Below are positions 25,881 through 34,686 of a stretch of DNA of 64,000 nt, in pieces (the first letter of the stretch is position 1; each line of letters begins with the position of its first letter). The notes below the pieces were generated by a model. That model had not been told where the DNA came from. It searched no databases and saw nothing but the letters and a program-made list of their open reading frames with translations. The DNA comes from Granulicella sibirica (GTDB lineage Bacteria > Acidobacteriota > Terriglobia > Terriglobales > Acidobacteriaceae), in assembly GCF_004115155.1 (NCBI RefSeq), contig NZ_RDSM01000007.1, forward strand, positions 124,001 to 188,000, given 5' to 3'. A program made the translations under genes and the position numbers.

Positions 25881-26209
25881 GTTCTAGAAGGCAGCTGAAT
25901 TGTATTCAGCTTTCCGGATCGGCAGTGCGGCGGTGAGTCCTCTTCTGCCTCGTCTAAATCAGACGGTTCTCTACGTGGGACGGTCACAGCATAAACTGCC
26001 AGAAATATGTGTTTATGCGCCAACTCCTTCTTTGGTGATGACGTGTCAGGCCCTCTCTCGATGCGAAGCAAAGTTCCTTTGCACTTTGCAGTGCACGCCA
26101 ACTACACTCCACCGCCGTGCCTGTAGGTTTGTGGCACGCGGGATACGCATTCCAAGCAAGATCTCCTCACAGAAGGAAAACTCACAGGAAGCGGTCCTAT
26201 GATAGCCAT

Positions 26210-26467
26210 ATGCGCAAACTCACAAACAAAGAACTTCTTTTTCTACTCTTCATTTTTGCTCCGCTTAGCGTCTTCGGGCTGCTGGTCGGTTCGCAACTCC
26301 CCAACTATTTTCAAGCCACAGGCTTACTCGGTCATGATGTCTTCTTCGAACCACGCTGGTGGACCGTGTCAGCGCTCATGGCAATTTTCGGAATGATCGG
26401 GTTTATCGCCGCATTGATTGTGAAGCAATGCATCGAAACGTTGCTGAAGCGCTACGGAATACAGTAG
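26210..26467 (+). CDS. Small two-helix membrane protein
   Basis: An 85-residue protein with two hydrophobic segments (LLFLLFIFAPLSVFGLLVG and VSALMAIFGMIGFIAALIV) and a basic C-terminus. The ATG at 26210 is used; an upstream in-frame ATG at 26117 would add a non-hydrophobic extension. The family was not recognised. It is one of the few intact frames in a decayed stretch. Confidence 0.5.
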   Translation: MRKLTNKELLFLLFIFAPLSVFGLLVGSQLPNYFQATGLLGHDVFFEPRWWTVSALMAIFGMIGFIAALIVKQCIETLLKRYGIQ

Positions 26468-26499
26468 ATTGGCAACCCCTCATAACTACTTTTGAGCGC

Positions 26500-27160
26500 G
26501 AAATAATCGAGGTGGGTGCTGCACTTTCTGAGTCGACGTAGACCGCAATTCGATCGATGGAATCGAGAATGCAATCCGCTTCCTGAAGCTGGCTCGGACG
26601 ATGCGAAGAAGCGAGAGCGAGAACCTGGCAACCTGCCGCTTTGCCAGCTCGAACTCATGCCGGTACATCTCTGATCACGAGACATTCCTGGGCTAGCGAG
26701 TGAGATTCCAGCACCTCAAAGATAGCCCTCCGGATGTGGCTTCCCCAGGCTCACGGTGTCGCGGCCAACTGTGTGCGCAGGTGTCGGGATCCCAGCCGCT
26801 GCCAGCCGATTACGCATCATCTCATCAGAAGCTGACGTGACGACAGCCCATCAGTAGGACGGGAGCGACGCCGGCACCTCCACAAAACCGGGGTCAGCAA
26901 TGACACCGGATTGCTTTTCTCCCGCGAAGGAATCGTGTTGTGCGAAATGGTACCGATCAAGTCGACGGTGAGAATTCGAGATGTGTTCTCGAATGATGTG
27001 GACAGTTCCACGGCCGTGCGTTCAACGCAGGGTCAAAAAAGCCGCTTAGACCATGATGCGCTCACCGTGTCCAGCCAATCTCCGTGGCTGGACCTTACGA
27101 GAACGCCATCCATGTCGAATAGCAGGCCGCCGACTGTGATCTCAATTGGAAAGCGATCTC
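26500..27160 (-). pseudogene. Broken HAD-superfamily phosphatase gene
   Basis: The minus strand shows IEITVGGLLFDMDGVLVRSS (HAD motif I, D-x-D), later MRNRLAAAGIPTPAHTVGRD followed by GKPHPEGY (motif III region), then CLVIRDVPA and AGKAAGCQVLALASSH. The order fits a sugar-phosphatase-type HAD enzyme, but the pieces lie in different frames with stops and a missing central cap region. Confidence 0.7.
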
Positions 27161-27424
27161 GGTCACAATCTCAACGGCGGGCAGAGGGTGAGATTTTCAG
27201 TGCTCGATCCGCGGCTCGGTGAGATCGTCGGCCCAGAGTTCGGCCTGCTTTGCAGCGATGCCCTCTCAATCCAATCCCGCGCGGCTGAGCTTATGGCCCT
27301 TTACTGGACCGCTGCTCTCTGTATCACACGTCTGCCGAGGATGGGTGTCTCCGTCTCTGTGGCAGAATCCAATTCGCGAGTTCGCTGTCGCTTACTTCAC
27401 CTACGCGACGGTCAGATGGCACGT

Positions 27425-27940
27425 TCATTCATAGCCGCAGTCCGAAGGGCCGTCGATGCGAACCTTGTCCTTGCCGTCAGGGCCATCAGGCATATCGCCA
27501 GGGGCGAACCCATTGAGGTAGTGCCACCACTGTCCGTCGGGCGCCGGAACCGCGGCAGCAACACCGGGACCCACCACCTGTTTGCCAACAAGTTGGGCCA
27601 TTGTGGCTTTTGCGATTGCAGCAGATAGCGAACTTGGAGTCTCCCACGCCGACCCCATACGTTTCCGGCATCACGCAGCAATACTTTTCGGTATCTGCCA
27701 TTTGCTCACCGGCATGAGCGAGTCAGACCACGCCACGCCGGTTTTGTTACCTGCGGTGAGATAGGCACCTGTCGAGTACAAGTGCTTACCGGCGACTAGG
27801 CTGAGATAACGGGCTTCCACTAGCTTGGCCTGTGTGTTCGCGTACCATTCGGAACTCAACTCTCCGTCGCGGTCGCCGGGAGTTAATAGAACAGACGGAG
27901 GGACGGATGCGATCTCTGTCTCCGTCTGCATTGGTTGCAG
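27425..27940 (-). pseudogene. Decayed paralogue of the secreted propeller protein at 45948
   Basis: Frame pieces read LSLVAGKHLYSTGAYLTAGN, KTGVAWSDSLMP, then VWGRRGRLQVRYLLQS and QWPNL, then VAAAVPAPDGQWWHYLNGF. They align in order with KIAGKYVMAYSTGDY, KTGIAYSDTLLP, VWGKPGHPEVRYLLQS and VVEEPNGEYFLYFDGF of the intact gene. Frameshifts and the lost N-terminal half show it is non-functional. Confidence 0.7.
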
Positions 27941-27941
27941 G

Positions 27942-28154
27942 ACAATCTCACATCGGCTCCGTTCTATAACCTGGGCCGACCGCATCATCGTTTTGGATTC
28001 TGGATCTATAACCGCTCAAGGAACTCATGCGATGCTCTACCGCGAGTGCGCGCTCTATCGGGATCTGTACGAGAACAATGACGATCTGCAGTCAGAAGGT
28101 GATCCTGCGAACATTGTCGATGCGAACACTGGAATCATCGCCCAACATCAATGA
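27942..28154 (+). pseudogene. C-terminal fragment of an ABC exporter ATPase
   Basis: The frame TISHRLRSITWADRIIVLDS, GSITAQGTHAMLYR, YRDLYENND aligns with the last about 50 residues of the exporter at 23855 (LISHRLRSLTWVDRVILLEG, GTHTLLYKG, YQALYDNE). Everything upstream, including Walker motifs, is missing; the frame begins inside the propeller relic. Confidence 0.75.
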
Positions 28155-28234
28155 AAGGCCAGACAAAATGAGAGACGTGCGTGTCACAGAACTGATAGAC
28201 GAGGCGAAGGAACCAAGCTCGCCTCGCCGCAGTT

Positions 28235-28540
28235 CTACTTGGCAGTACTTGCTTTCCTTGCAGCCGCTCGTTTTTTTGCCGCATCGGACATCTTCTTGCG
28301 GGTAGCCGCGGAGACAATCCGCTTCCCGGGCGCACTGTTCACTGGAGCAGCCTTCTTGGCAGTTGTCTTCTTCCTTTTCGCCTTCAGGGGCGCAACAGCA
28401 GTGGCATCCGCCTTCCCACGTATTCCCGCAGGCGATGCATCCGGCAAAAGTGAGTCACGAATCTGTGTGAGGCGCGTGATCCTCTTTGTGAGATCGGCGA
28501 TCTCCTTGTTCAATTCCGCTACTGCTCCAGGTACGCTCAT
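28235..28540 (-). CDS. Lys/Ala-rich small protein with N-terminal coiled coil
   Basis: A 101-residue protein: residues about 5-35 form a coiled coil (VAELNKEIADLTKRITRLTQ), then a Lys/Ala/Pro-rich tail with RIVSAATRKKMSDAAKKRAA. GGAGG lies five bases before the ATG. The composition is like histone-H1-type or other nucleic-acid-binding basic proteins. A frameshifted relative lies at 3342-3634. Nucleoid or RNA binding is a guess from composition. Confidence 0.65.
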   Translation of the reverse strand: MSVPGAVAELNKEIADLTKRITRLTQIRDSLLPDASPAGIRGKADATAVAPLKAKRKKTTAKKAAPVNSAPGKRIVSAATRKKMSDAAKKRAAARKASTAK

Positions 28541-28620
28541 CTATCCTCCGATTGGGCAAGCCTAATGATTCCTGCACCTCGCCAATCCTATCAAGTCCCG
28601 AAAGGTTTGTCGGGGAAGGA

Positions 28621-30075
28621 TCATCGCATAGAGCCTTGTGCAACCCGTTCCACCATGCTGATGGCGTAGCTTGGTTTACCTTCGCGGTCTCGCATCAGGG
28701 CGACAGTCATCTTCGTGAAAAGGACCTCTCCCTTTCGAGAAACAAGTCGCTTGTTCACTTGGTAGCGGCCAACCTTACCTTCCATAAGTGATAAGAACAG
28801 CTTCCGGCCTGCAGGAGAGTCCTCAGGGTGAACCAACTGCCCAAAACGCATCTGCCGCAATTCCTCCACTTCGTAACCAAGCATCTCTTGGAACAGCGCG
28901 TTGCTCTCGAAAGGCCCACCCGCTGTATCCAGGAGAACGATCGCTATAGGGGCGTTGTGAAAGAAAGCTCGAAAAACTTCCTCATCGCAACGGTCCTCCT
29001 GGCCCCACGCGTCGTCCGGCCCTGAGCTCTTCGCAACACAGGCAAGGGACGAGGGCTCCTGGGTAAGCGGATCGCTGATCACATGAAAACTACAGGACAC
29101 CGCAATACGGCCTCCCGTCTGAAACTGTTTCAAATGGATCGTCTGACTGCTCAAGCCAATTCTCTGCAGAGGCAGGAGGCGAAGAATCTCCTTTATGCGA
29201 TCTTGATCCTCGTAATCAAAGAACCGTTCCAGTGGCATGTCATTGATCTCAGCTTCATCGGATAGCCCGATCATGTCTTTGCCGGCATCGTTGAGGAAGA
29301 AGGTCCTTCCGTCGAGTTGAGCGACACACATGAACTCCGAAGAGCTTTGAACCAGAGATTCCAAGTTCTTGAGCTCGAGTAGGTCTGAATGGCGGCCGTC
29401 ATCGGTCCTTGCAATAAAACCCACGAGCCCAATCAAGACCGCGGAGTGGCTAAAGATCGGAGACCCTGAGATTCGTGCATAAAACCGCGAACCGTCTTTC
29501 CGTGCTCTCAACGTTTCGATGTTGACGAAGGACTTTCCGGACTGAAGGTGCTCGATCAATCCGGCCCAGCTCTCGCGCTGGCTCTCGGGCAGAGGCGGGG
29601 TCCGGCCAACGATGTCCTCTTCATTCCAGCCGTAGATCTCACGGAAGGTTGGATTGCAGCGCAGAACTCTTCGGTTTTTGTCGAGCAGCGCTATGCCTAA
29701 TGGAGCGTGATCGACCATGATCCTCATTTCGTCTCTTTCGGTCTGCATCTCGTTCCACTGGTGCCGGTACGATGCGAGCACCCAGCTCAAGGCCGCACAG
29801 AGAAGCAGGAAGGAGAGAACCATTGAAATGTTAGCGAGGCCCGAACAGAGGAGGCGGAAAGAAACGGCGGCTAATACTGAAGCGATCAACCCGGCCGTTC
29901 TCCCTGTCCGCCAGCTGATGGCCAGGGCACTACTCAAGAGAACAGCAATCGACCACATGATCCTGCCGCCAAAAACGATTACGAAGCAGAAGGCTACGGC
30001 CAACATTGCGGAAGCTATCACATCACAATCTCTGACGGCTTCAGAGAGGCGAGCTTTACTTCTGAACCTGTCCAT
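28621..30075 (-). CDS. Membrane-anchored triple-PAS sensor without output domain
   Basis: A 484-residue protein. Residues 18-105 contain about four membrane helices. PAS domains follow at about 118-230 (DHAPLGIALLDKNRRVLRCN, FREIYGWNEEDIVGRTPP), 245-350 and 368-478 (NAPIAIVLLDTAGGPFESNA, FQEMLGYEVEELRQM). No histidine kinase, GGDEF or other effector follows; it ends MVERVAQGSMR. It may signal through a partner or be a truncated kinase. A relic of its tail at 25676 suggests it or a copy once sat directly beside the lasso exporter. Confidence 0.75.
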   Translation of the reverse strand: MDRFRSKARLSEAVRDCDVIASAMLAVAFCFVIVFGGRIMWSIAVLLSSALAISWRTGRTAGLIASVLAAVSFRLLCSGLANISMVLSFLLLCAALSWVLASYRHQWNEMQTERDEMRIMVDHAPLGIALLDKNRRVLRCNPTFREIYGWNEEDIVGRTPPLPESQRESWAGLIEHLQSGKSFVNIETLRARKDGSRFYARISGSPIFSHSAVLIGLVGFIARTDDGRHSDLLELKNLESLVQSSSEFMCVAQLDGRTFFLNDAGKDMIGLSDEAEINDMPLERFFDYEDQDRIKEILRLLPLQRIGLSSQTIHLKQFQTGGRIAVSCSFHVISDPLTQEPSSLACVAKSSGPDDAWGQEDRCDEEVFRAFFHNAPIAIVLLDTAGGPFESNALFQEMLGYEVEELRQMRFGQLVHPEDSPAGRKLFLSLMEGKVGRYQVNKRLVSRKGEVLFTKMTVALMRDREGKPSYAISMVERVAQGSMR

Positions 30076-30595
30076 GATCCCATGCTCGACGTCTCCGGCC
30101 TGGTCGCGCTGAATTTCTTCAAGCGCAGCCGTATACCCATTGAAATAGCTCTGATCTGGGAATACGAGGATCGCTGACTTCCACCCTCGCGAAACGTTAT
30201 GTACAGCGAAGGCTCCCTTGGAAAGGGAAGTCTTACCAGCTAGCCCGGATTCTGAAGCGCGTGCAAAAGCCAGACATTTGTCCAGAGCTCTGACTGTTCA
30301 ATGGATGCTTAACTCTGAAAGTTCGTTCCAGAACGATGACACTTTCTTACGAAACGTCGAGAGTTTATAACTTAGCGCGTCCTTGGCAGGCACTCTTCAT
30401 GCTGCATCGGGTCATACCCTACGAGTATCAGGACATCGACTGAGATTTCTGTGAACTCTGCGTCGATATGGGTGAGTGAAACGAGGTACGCTACTAACCG
30501 GAGGCAGTGACTAGGTCTCCGTTGGGCACGAGTGGAGCACTTACAGTGTGTGTCATTGACGAGCATTTACGAGCACGCAAACGAGGTGCTGCAGG
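30076..30595. other. Intergenic stretch between PAS and CHAT genes
   Basis: A divergent promoter region of 520 bases. Short minus-strand frames (30372-30566, 30494-30682) have no recognisable family and overlap the CHAT gene start. Nothing else was recognised. Confidence 0.4.
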
Positions 30596-33178
30596 ATGCA
30601 GATATTCAGCAGAGCAAAATGGCCGATGGTCGTAACAGTCATCGCTATCGCAGCGATAACGGCCATCCTGATACATCGGCATAGCAAAGACCAGAACACC
30701 TCTGACATGATGCTTTCTCGTGCGGACAAACTCTCATGGGATAACAGCTGGTTAGAGGCAGACCCACTTTATGCGAAGGCCGAGGATGAGTTTTTACACA
30801 AAGGCCAACTATCAAAAGCCCTCTACGCACACGTCAGTCGGTTCGTCGTGCGTGCCGAATCCGATCCGATACCATCGCTCCTGATCGAACTCCAACGAGA
30901 TCTCAGCTTGCCGCAGGCGCAGGATCCGGAGACACACCTGCGGATACTGGTCATCCAGGGGATGATTGAAACTAATTACGACGCAGCGATGGCACGCAAC
31001 ACCTGGCAACAGGTGGAGGGAATAGCCGAGAGTCGTGGTCACTATCTGCTGATGTCGCGGGCGATGGGCGAGCAAGGAATCGCCGCTTTTCTTCTCGGGG
31101 ACTTCACCTCGGCAAAAAAGCTCGTCGTGCGCGCATGGTTTGCCGCGAAGTACCTTCAGGACGATGCTGCGCACGTCCGGTATGCCAGTATGTACGGAGC
31201 CGGACTCGTTGAACTACAAAGGTATGACGAAGCGATCCACGTACTTGATGAAGCCATCGTCACCGCGGACCAGTCGCAGCACGTCGCGTATCCGAGCATC
31301 GCGATCAATTCCAAGATCGACGCGCTTCGTGGTCTCGCACGCTATGCCGAGGCTTTGCAGCTGGCCGACCAGGCTATTCGAAGGCTTCCTTCGACACAAC
31401 TCGACGCACATCTCTATCAGATCATGACATCGAAAGGGGAGGTCTACGGAGATGCAGGCGAATGGAACGAGGCCATTGCTCAATACACGATGGCACTTGG
31501 GTATGCCCGCAGGCTCGAATATTGGAGGGGGTGCGTTCAAACCGGAGGCCTGCTTGCTCTGGCTTATGAGAAACAGAATCGAATCCAGGATGCTTTGGCA
31601 AGCATTGATGAGGCGATCCGAGCAAATCAAATGATCCCGGCGGAACTCTACTTCTCGCCTCGCAACCTGGCTATCAAGGCGGAGCTGCTGGATAAGCTTG
31701 GAAAACAAAGGGAATCTTATCTTTTCCATGAGAAGAGCCTAAGATTGTTCGACTCGTTGCTCGCTACAGCGCCGACTCGCAACGTTGAAAGAGAACTTCT
31801 CAACCAAATGCGCGAAGTGTATTCCAGATATTTTGAGTCTCTTAGTCGTGCAGGTGATCTTGACCATGCGTTTACAACAATCGAGCGAGCTCGGGGCAGA
31901 ATCCAGGCCCAGTCCTTATCGGAACGCCCCGCTACATTACCTCACGAATCGACCGAAGACGACAACAAGGTCACGCAGATGGACCTCAGCTTGATCGCAA
32001 ACAACGATCCCGGAGTGGCTGTGAGATTAGATCGCGCCCTTGTCGCATCGAAACTGATTGCCGCTGACACTACGTTATCTGGACGGACCTTCCGGAGACC
32101 CTTGCAAATGTCCCAGGTCCAGAATCATCTAGGCCCGAACGAGTTGCTGCTGGAGTATGTTCTCGACAATCCAGCCTCCAGTGTTCTGGCAATCACTGAA
32201 AGCGGAGTAAAGAAGTATGATCTACCGCCCGGTGATGAGATTGAACGTCTTGCATCTCGATACCGAAAAGAAATACACGCTCGAAAGACCGATACGGAGC
32301 TTGCGCGCAAACTATTTAACGAACTAATTGCCCCGATCACTGAATACCGTGAGAAACAAGAAATCATTATCGTTCCAGATGGTCAACTCCATCTACTACC
32401 CTTCGCATCTCTCATGGAAAACGATAAGTATACGATTCAGACACACAGCTTCAGTGTCAGCCCTTCGGCATCGGTTCTGGCATTGTTGCGGGATCGAGAG
32501 AAGCAGAATCAGGAAGACTCCTTGGGCTACCTCGGGGTGGCCGCGTCGACGGAACCTGAAGCGAAAACCGGTTGGATCCCACGCTTGACATCTTTTGGTA
32601 GAGCCCGGTCGCTGGATCCTTTGCCGCAAAGCAAACAAGAGGTGCAGACAATCGCCGGCTATTTTCCGGGAGCAGCTACTCTGCTACTTGGCCATGCGGC
32701 GACAACAGCCAACTTCACGGCTCGTCCCCTTGACCAATATCGCGTTATTCATCTCGCCTTGCACGGATACGCGAACGTCGAGCACCCGGAGCGCTCGGCT
32801 CTAGCTTTTGCCCCGGATGCGTCCGCAAGGAACGATGGAGTTATGGACCTTCAGGCGATCCAGAGGCTTAGATTCCGTGCCAGCCTTGTCACCTTGTCAG
32901 CTTGCGACTCTGGTGTGGGGCCGATCAGTGAGGCGGACGTCGACAATCTTGCGAATGCGTTTATCGAAGCTGGTGCGGAGAGTGTCGTCGCTGCGCTTTG
33001 GGATCTTGAGGACCAGACGACTGCACTCTTGATGACGGACTTCTATAAAAATCTCAGTACGCACAAAAGCAAGGGAGACGCTCTCCGCAATGCTCAGCTT
33101 GACGTACTTGCCGCAGGGCTGCCTCCGTACTATTGGGCAAGCGTGGAGGTTTTAGGAGACGCTTCCAGATCAGTCTAA
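30596..33178 (+). CDS. TPR-CHAT caspase-like protein, membrane-anchored
   Basis: An 860-residue protein. One N-terminal membrane helix (residues 9-24) is followed by TPR repeats at about 45-420 and a C-terminal CHAT domain at about 530-855. The caspase-like dyad is visible: His in VIHLALHGYANVEHPERSAL and Cys in LVTLSACDSGVG. CHAT domains are clan CD peptidases, some of which are activated by partner proteins. In Acidobacteria such genes often accompany ECF sigma/anti-sigma pairs, and one such pair lies at 36076-37425. It ends 27 bases before the S41 peptidase gene, so the two form an operon. Confidence 0.85.
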   Translation: MQIFSRAKWPMVVTVIAIAAITAILIHRHSKDQNTSDMMLSRADKLSWDNSWLEADPLYAKAEDEFLHKGQLSKALYAHVSRFVVRAESDPIPSLLIELQRDLSLPQAQDPETHLRILVIQGMIETNYDAAMARNTWQQVEGIAESRGHYLLMSRAMGEQGIAAFLLGDFTSAKKLVVRAWFAAKYLQDDAAHVRYASMYGAGLVELQRYDEAIHVLDEAIVTADQSQHVAYPSIAINSKIDALRGLARYAEALQLADQAIRRLPSTQLDAHLYQIMTSKGEVYGDAGEWNEAIAQYTMALGYARRLEYWRGCVQTGGLLALAYEKQNRIQDALASIDEAIRANQMIPAELYFSPRNLAIKAELLDKLGKQRESYLFHEKSLRLFDSLLATAPTRNVERELLNQMREVYSRYFESLSRAGDLDHAFTTIERARGRIQAQSLSERPATLPHESTEDDNKVTQMDLSLIANNDPGVAVRLDRALVASKLIAADTTLSGRTFRRPLQMSQVQNHLGPNELLLEYVLDNPASSVLAITESGVKKYDLPPGDEIERLASRYRKEIHARKTDTELARKLFNELIAPITEYREKQEIIIVPDGQLHLLPFASLMENDKYTIQTHSFSVSPSASVLALLRDREKQNQEDSLGYLGVAASTEPEAKTGWIPRLTSFGRARSLDPLPQSKQEVQTIAGYFPGAATLLLGHAATTANFTARPLDQYRVIHLALHGYANVEHPERSALAFAPDASARNDGVMDLQAIQRLRFRASLVTLSACDSGVGPISEADVDNLANAFIEAGAESVVAALWDLEDQTTALLMTDFYKNLSTHKSKGDALRNAQLDVLAAGLPPYYWASVEVLGDASRSV

Positions 33179-33204
33179 GGAATCGGGCCAAGGAGAATAG
33201 AAGC

Positions 33205-34482
33205 ATGCAGCAGTCTTCATTGAATGAGTCACAACGCGGAGAGATATTAAAGGCGATCACAAAGACGGTTGCGAAGAAGTTCTATGACCCTCAGTCGGCA
33301 CACGAAGATTGGGATGCAGCTGTGGACAGGCATCGTTCTGAAATTTTATCCGCATCCTCGGACGAGGAATTCGAGGCTACGATTGCTAAGCTCTTGGCTG
33401 AACTGAAGAGCTCCCACATGGGTTTCTATCACAGTGGGCTCGCCCGCTGTACATGCAAGATGGCGCTTTGCGCTGTGTATTCTGCAGGATCGACGGCGGA
33501 CGGGCCCCGGTGGATCTTTCAGGACGTCCACGAAGGAGGACCTGCGGCTGGCGCAGGCATCAGATCAGGCGACGCTTTGATTGCCGTCGAAGGGCGCTCA
33601 TTTCGGCCACCTGATCATCCATTGTTCGCGATGGGCTCTACGCTGACTATTGAGGTTTCGACCCTTGACGGTAGGCCTAGGACCCATCGAGTCTCGATTC
33701 CGTTTGTTAAGGTGAAGCGAAACCAGTTGCCTAAAGTCGAGCCGAATCCACTTGTCTCTGCGCGGCGTGTCGCTGAGAGCACTGGGTATGTCAGGATTGC
33801 GAGCTATCCGGGTGCAATCGGCATCGACGTCGCAAATGACATCTCTCACGCGCTCCAGAATCTCGGCCCTATCGATCGCCTCATCGTTGACTTGCGCGGA
33901 AACAGTGGGGGAGGGATTGGAGTGCTGAGAGTGATGAGCTTACTCACTCCCGACAAACTGGTGGTCGGAACCTTCTCGAACGGAGTGTTAAAGAGCACCC
34001 AAGAAATGCCGAATGGAAGCTTCGTCTTCAACGAAATTCCAGTGACGAAGCGAGGTTTAATTCCGTTGGCTTTTCGCTTCTTTACGCGGCTTCTCACCCA
34101 CAAGCTGATCGGAAAGAAGATGCCGATCACGGTTGTCACCGAGGGACTGGGCGATCAGCTGTTTCATGAAAAAGTGGTGTTTTTGGTTGATCGTCATACC
34201 GCCAGTGCGAACGAAATGCTGATCGCCTTCGCCCGCGAGCATAAATTGGCAAAAATAGTTGGTGAGCCAACCCCGGGCCGCGTCCTAGGCGGAAACAAAT
34301 TCAAGTTGCCTTATGGCTATTGGCTCGCCCTCCCGGTTGGCTCGTACAAAACGAGAGGTGGGGATTTCATTGAGGGGCGGCCAATGCCACCCGATGTCGA
34401 GGTCCCGTTCGACGCTCGAGAGGCACAAAAGGGTCGGGATACTCAATTGGATATGGCGCTTCAAGTGGTACGCCAACTCTGA
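33205..34482 (+). CDS. S41-family C-terminal-processing-like peptidase with PDZ domain
   Basis: AAGGAG sits nine bases before the ATG at 33205. The 425-residue protein has an N-terminal helical part, a PDZ-like domain (EGGPAAGAGIRSGDALIAVEG), and the S41 core with LIVDLRGNSGGGIGVLRVMS, nucleophile Ser in DRHTASANEMLIAFA and a Lys in LAKIVGEPTPGR. No signal peptide is evident, unusual for the family. The frame opens upstream at 33133, overlapping the CHAT gene, but the ribosome site favours 33205. It is probably cotranscribed with the CHAT protein. Confidence 0.8.
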   Translation: MQQSSLNESQRGEILKAITKTVAKKFYDPQSAHEDWDAAVDRHRSEILSASSDEEFEATIAKLLAELKSSHMGFYHSGLARCTCKMALCAVYSAGSTADGPRWIFQDVHEGGPAAGAGIRSGDALIAVEGRSFRPPDHPLFAMGSTLTIEVSTLDGRPRTHRVSIPFVKVKRNQLPKVEPNPLVSARRVAESTGYVRIASYPGAIGIDVANDISHALQNLGPIDRLIVDLRGNSGGGIGVLRVMSLLTPDKLVVGTFSNGVLKSTQEMPNGSFVFNEIPVTKRGLIPLAFRFFTRLLTHKLIGKKMPITVVTEGLGDQLFHEKVVFLVDRHTASANEMLIAFAREHKLAKIVGEPTPGRVLGGNKFKLPYGYWLALPVGSYKTRGGDFIEGRPMPPDVEVPFDAREAQKGRDTQLDMALQVVRQL

Positions 34483-34490
34483 GCCCGCAT

Positions 34491-34518
34491 TTTGTCGCAT
34501 CCTGCGACCTACTTTTCG
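34491..34518 (+). promoter_or_regulatory. Palindromic element upstream of the second kinase
   Basis: GTCGCATCCTGCGAC at 34494-34508, with flanks TTTG and CCTA, matches the element before the lasso operon over 21 bases. It lies about 185 bases ahead of the kinase ATG and just after the S41 stop codon. Confidence 0.7.
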
Positions 34519-34686
34519 TTGTTTCTACGGAAGAGGGATGGGAAACTTTGTTCGGAATCGTTTGTGCTACGCGGGTTCGCCCGCGTGCCGAAGCAAATCT
34601 CGAGCCAAGCACCGTTGGTGAAGAGCATCAGGTCGTCCCCACCGGCATAAGCTCAGTTTGTCAATCTGGCGTGTGCGCGGTGGGAT

